Source of the DNA: Sphingomonadales bacterium
Lineage (GTDB): Bacteria; Pseudomonadota; Alphaproteobacteria; Sphingomonadales; Sphingomonadaceae
Direction of reading: 5' to 3'
Assembly (NCBI GenBank): GCA_017302775.1
Contig: JAFLDC010000205.1
Coordinates: 1 to 5,562, forward strand
Length of the DNA: 5,562 nucleotides
This document shows positions 5,550-5,562 of this stretch, one piece after another. Under the pieces are notes generated by a model. The model was not told where the DNA came from. It was given only the letters and a program-made list of their open reading frames with translations, and did no database searches. The position numbers and the translations under genes are program-made. How positions within the stretch are numbered: the stretch's first letter is position 1; every line of letters begins with the position of its first letter.

Positions 5550-5562
5550 TGCGCGCGCCGTT

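Overview
The window (about 60% GC in coding parts) looks like chromosomal DNA of a betaproteobacterium, possibly a Rhodocyclales-type organism. That assignment rests on protein style and codon use, not on a database search. There is no sign of mobile elements, CRISPR or tRNA/rRNA.

Layout. The left edge (68 to 1) carries the first 22 codons of ettA, an ABC-F translation factor on the minus strand that starts at TTG. Next on the minus strand is a two-gene unit: a bactofilin (1405 to 863) followed after 11 bases by a FeeM/N-acyl amino acid synthase-like GNAT acyltransferase (851 to 219). A 318-base AT-rich intergenic region (1406-1723) separates this unit from a divergent, overlapping three-gene operon on the plus strand. 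That operon encodes a GlrK/QseE-type sensor histidine kinase (1724-3130), a QseG-like outer-membrane lipoprotein (3117-3671) and a GlrR/QseF-type sigma-54-activating response regulator (3668-5065). The last gene (5208-5549) is a small secreted single-BON-domain protein with its own promoter.

Main result. Two strong sigma-54 (-24/-12) promoters flank the operon, one on each side. TGGCACG-N4-TCGCT on the minus strand drives bactofilin-acyltransferase. TGGCATG-N4-TCGCG on the plus strand drives the BON gene. Both share the same TCGC -12 variant, and each is predicted to start transcription about 25 bases before its start codon. Behind these promoters lie three copies of a palindrome, YGTCG-N8-CGACR (1531-1548, 1597-1614, 5079-5096). 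It contains the TGTC-N10-GACA GlrR operator known from enterobacterial glmY/glmZ promoters; one copy matches that consensus exactly and the other two differ at one base. Plausible IHF sites lie between operators and promoters.

The simplest reading is a self-contained envelope-signalling locus. The lipoprotein and kinase sense the envelope, the kinase phosphorylates the response regulator, and the regulator with RpoN switches on the two flanking units: a bactofilin plus a lipid-acyl transferase on one side and a periplasmic BON protein on the other. In Escherichia coli the equivalent kinase gene lies next to the sRNA gene glmY. No glmY-like gene was recognised here, and protein-coding targets occupy the neighbouring positions. 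The regulatory assignment is inference from motifs; the gene identities are well supported.
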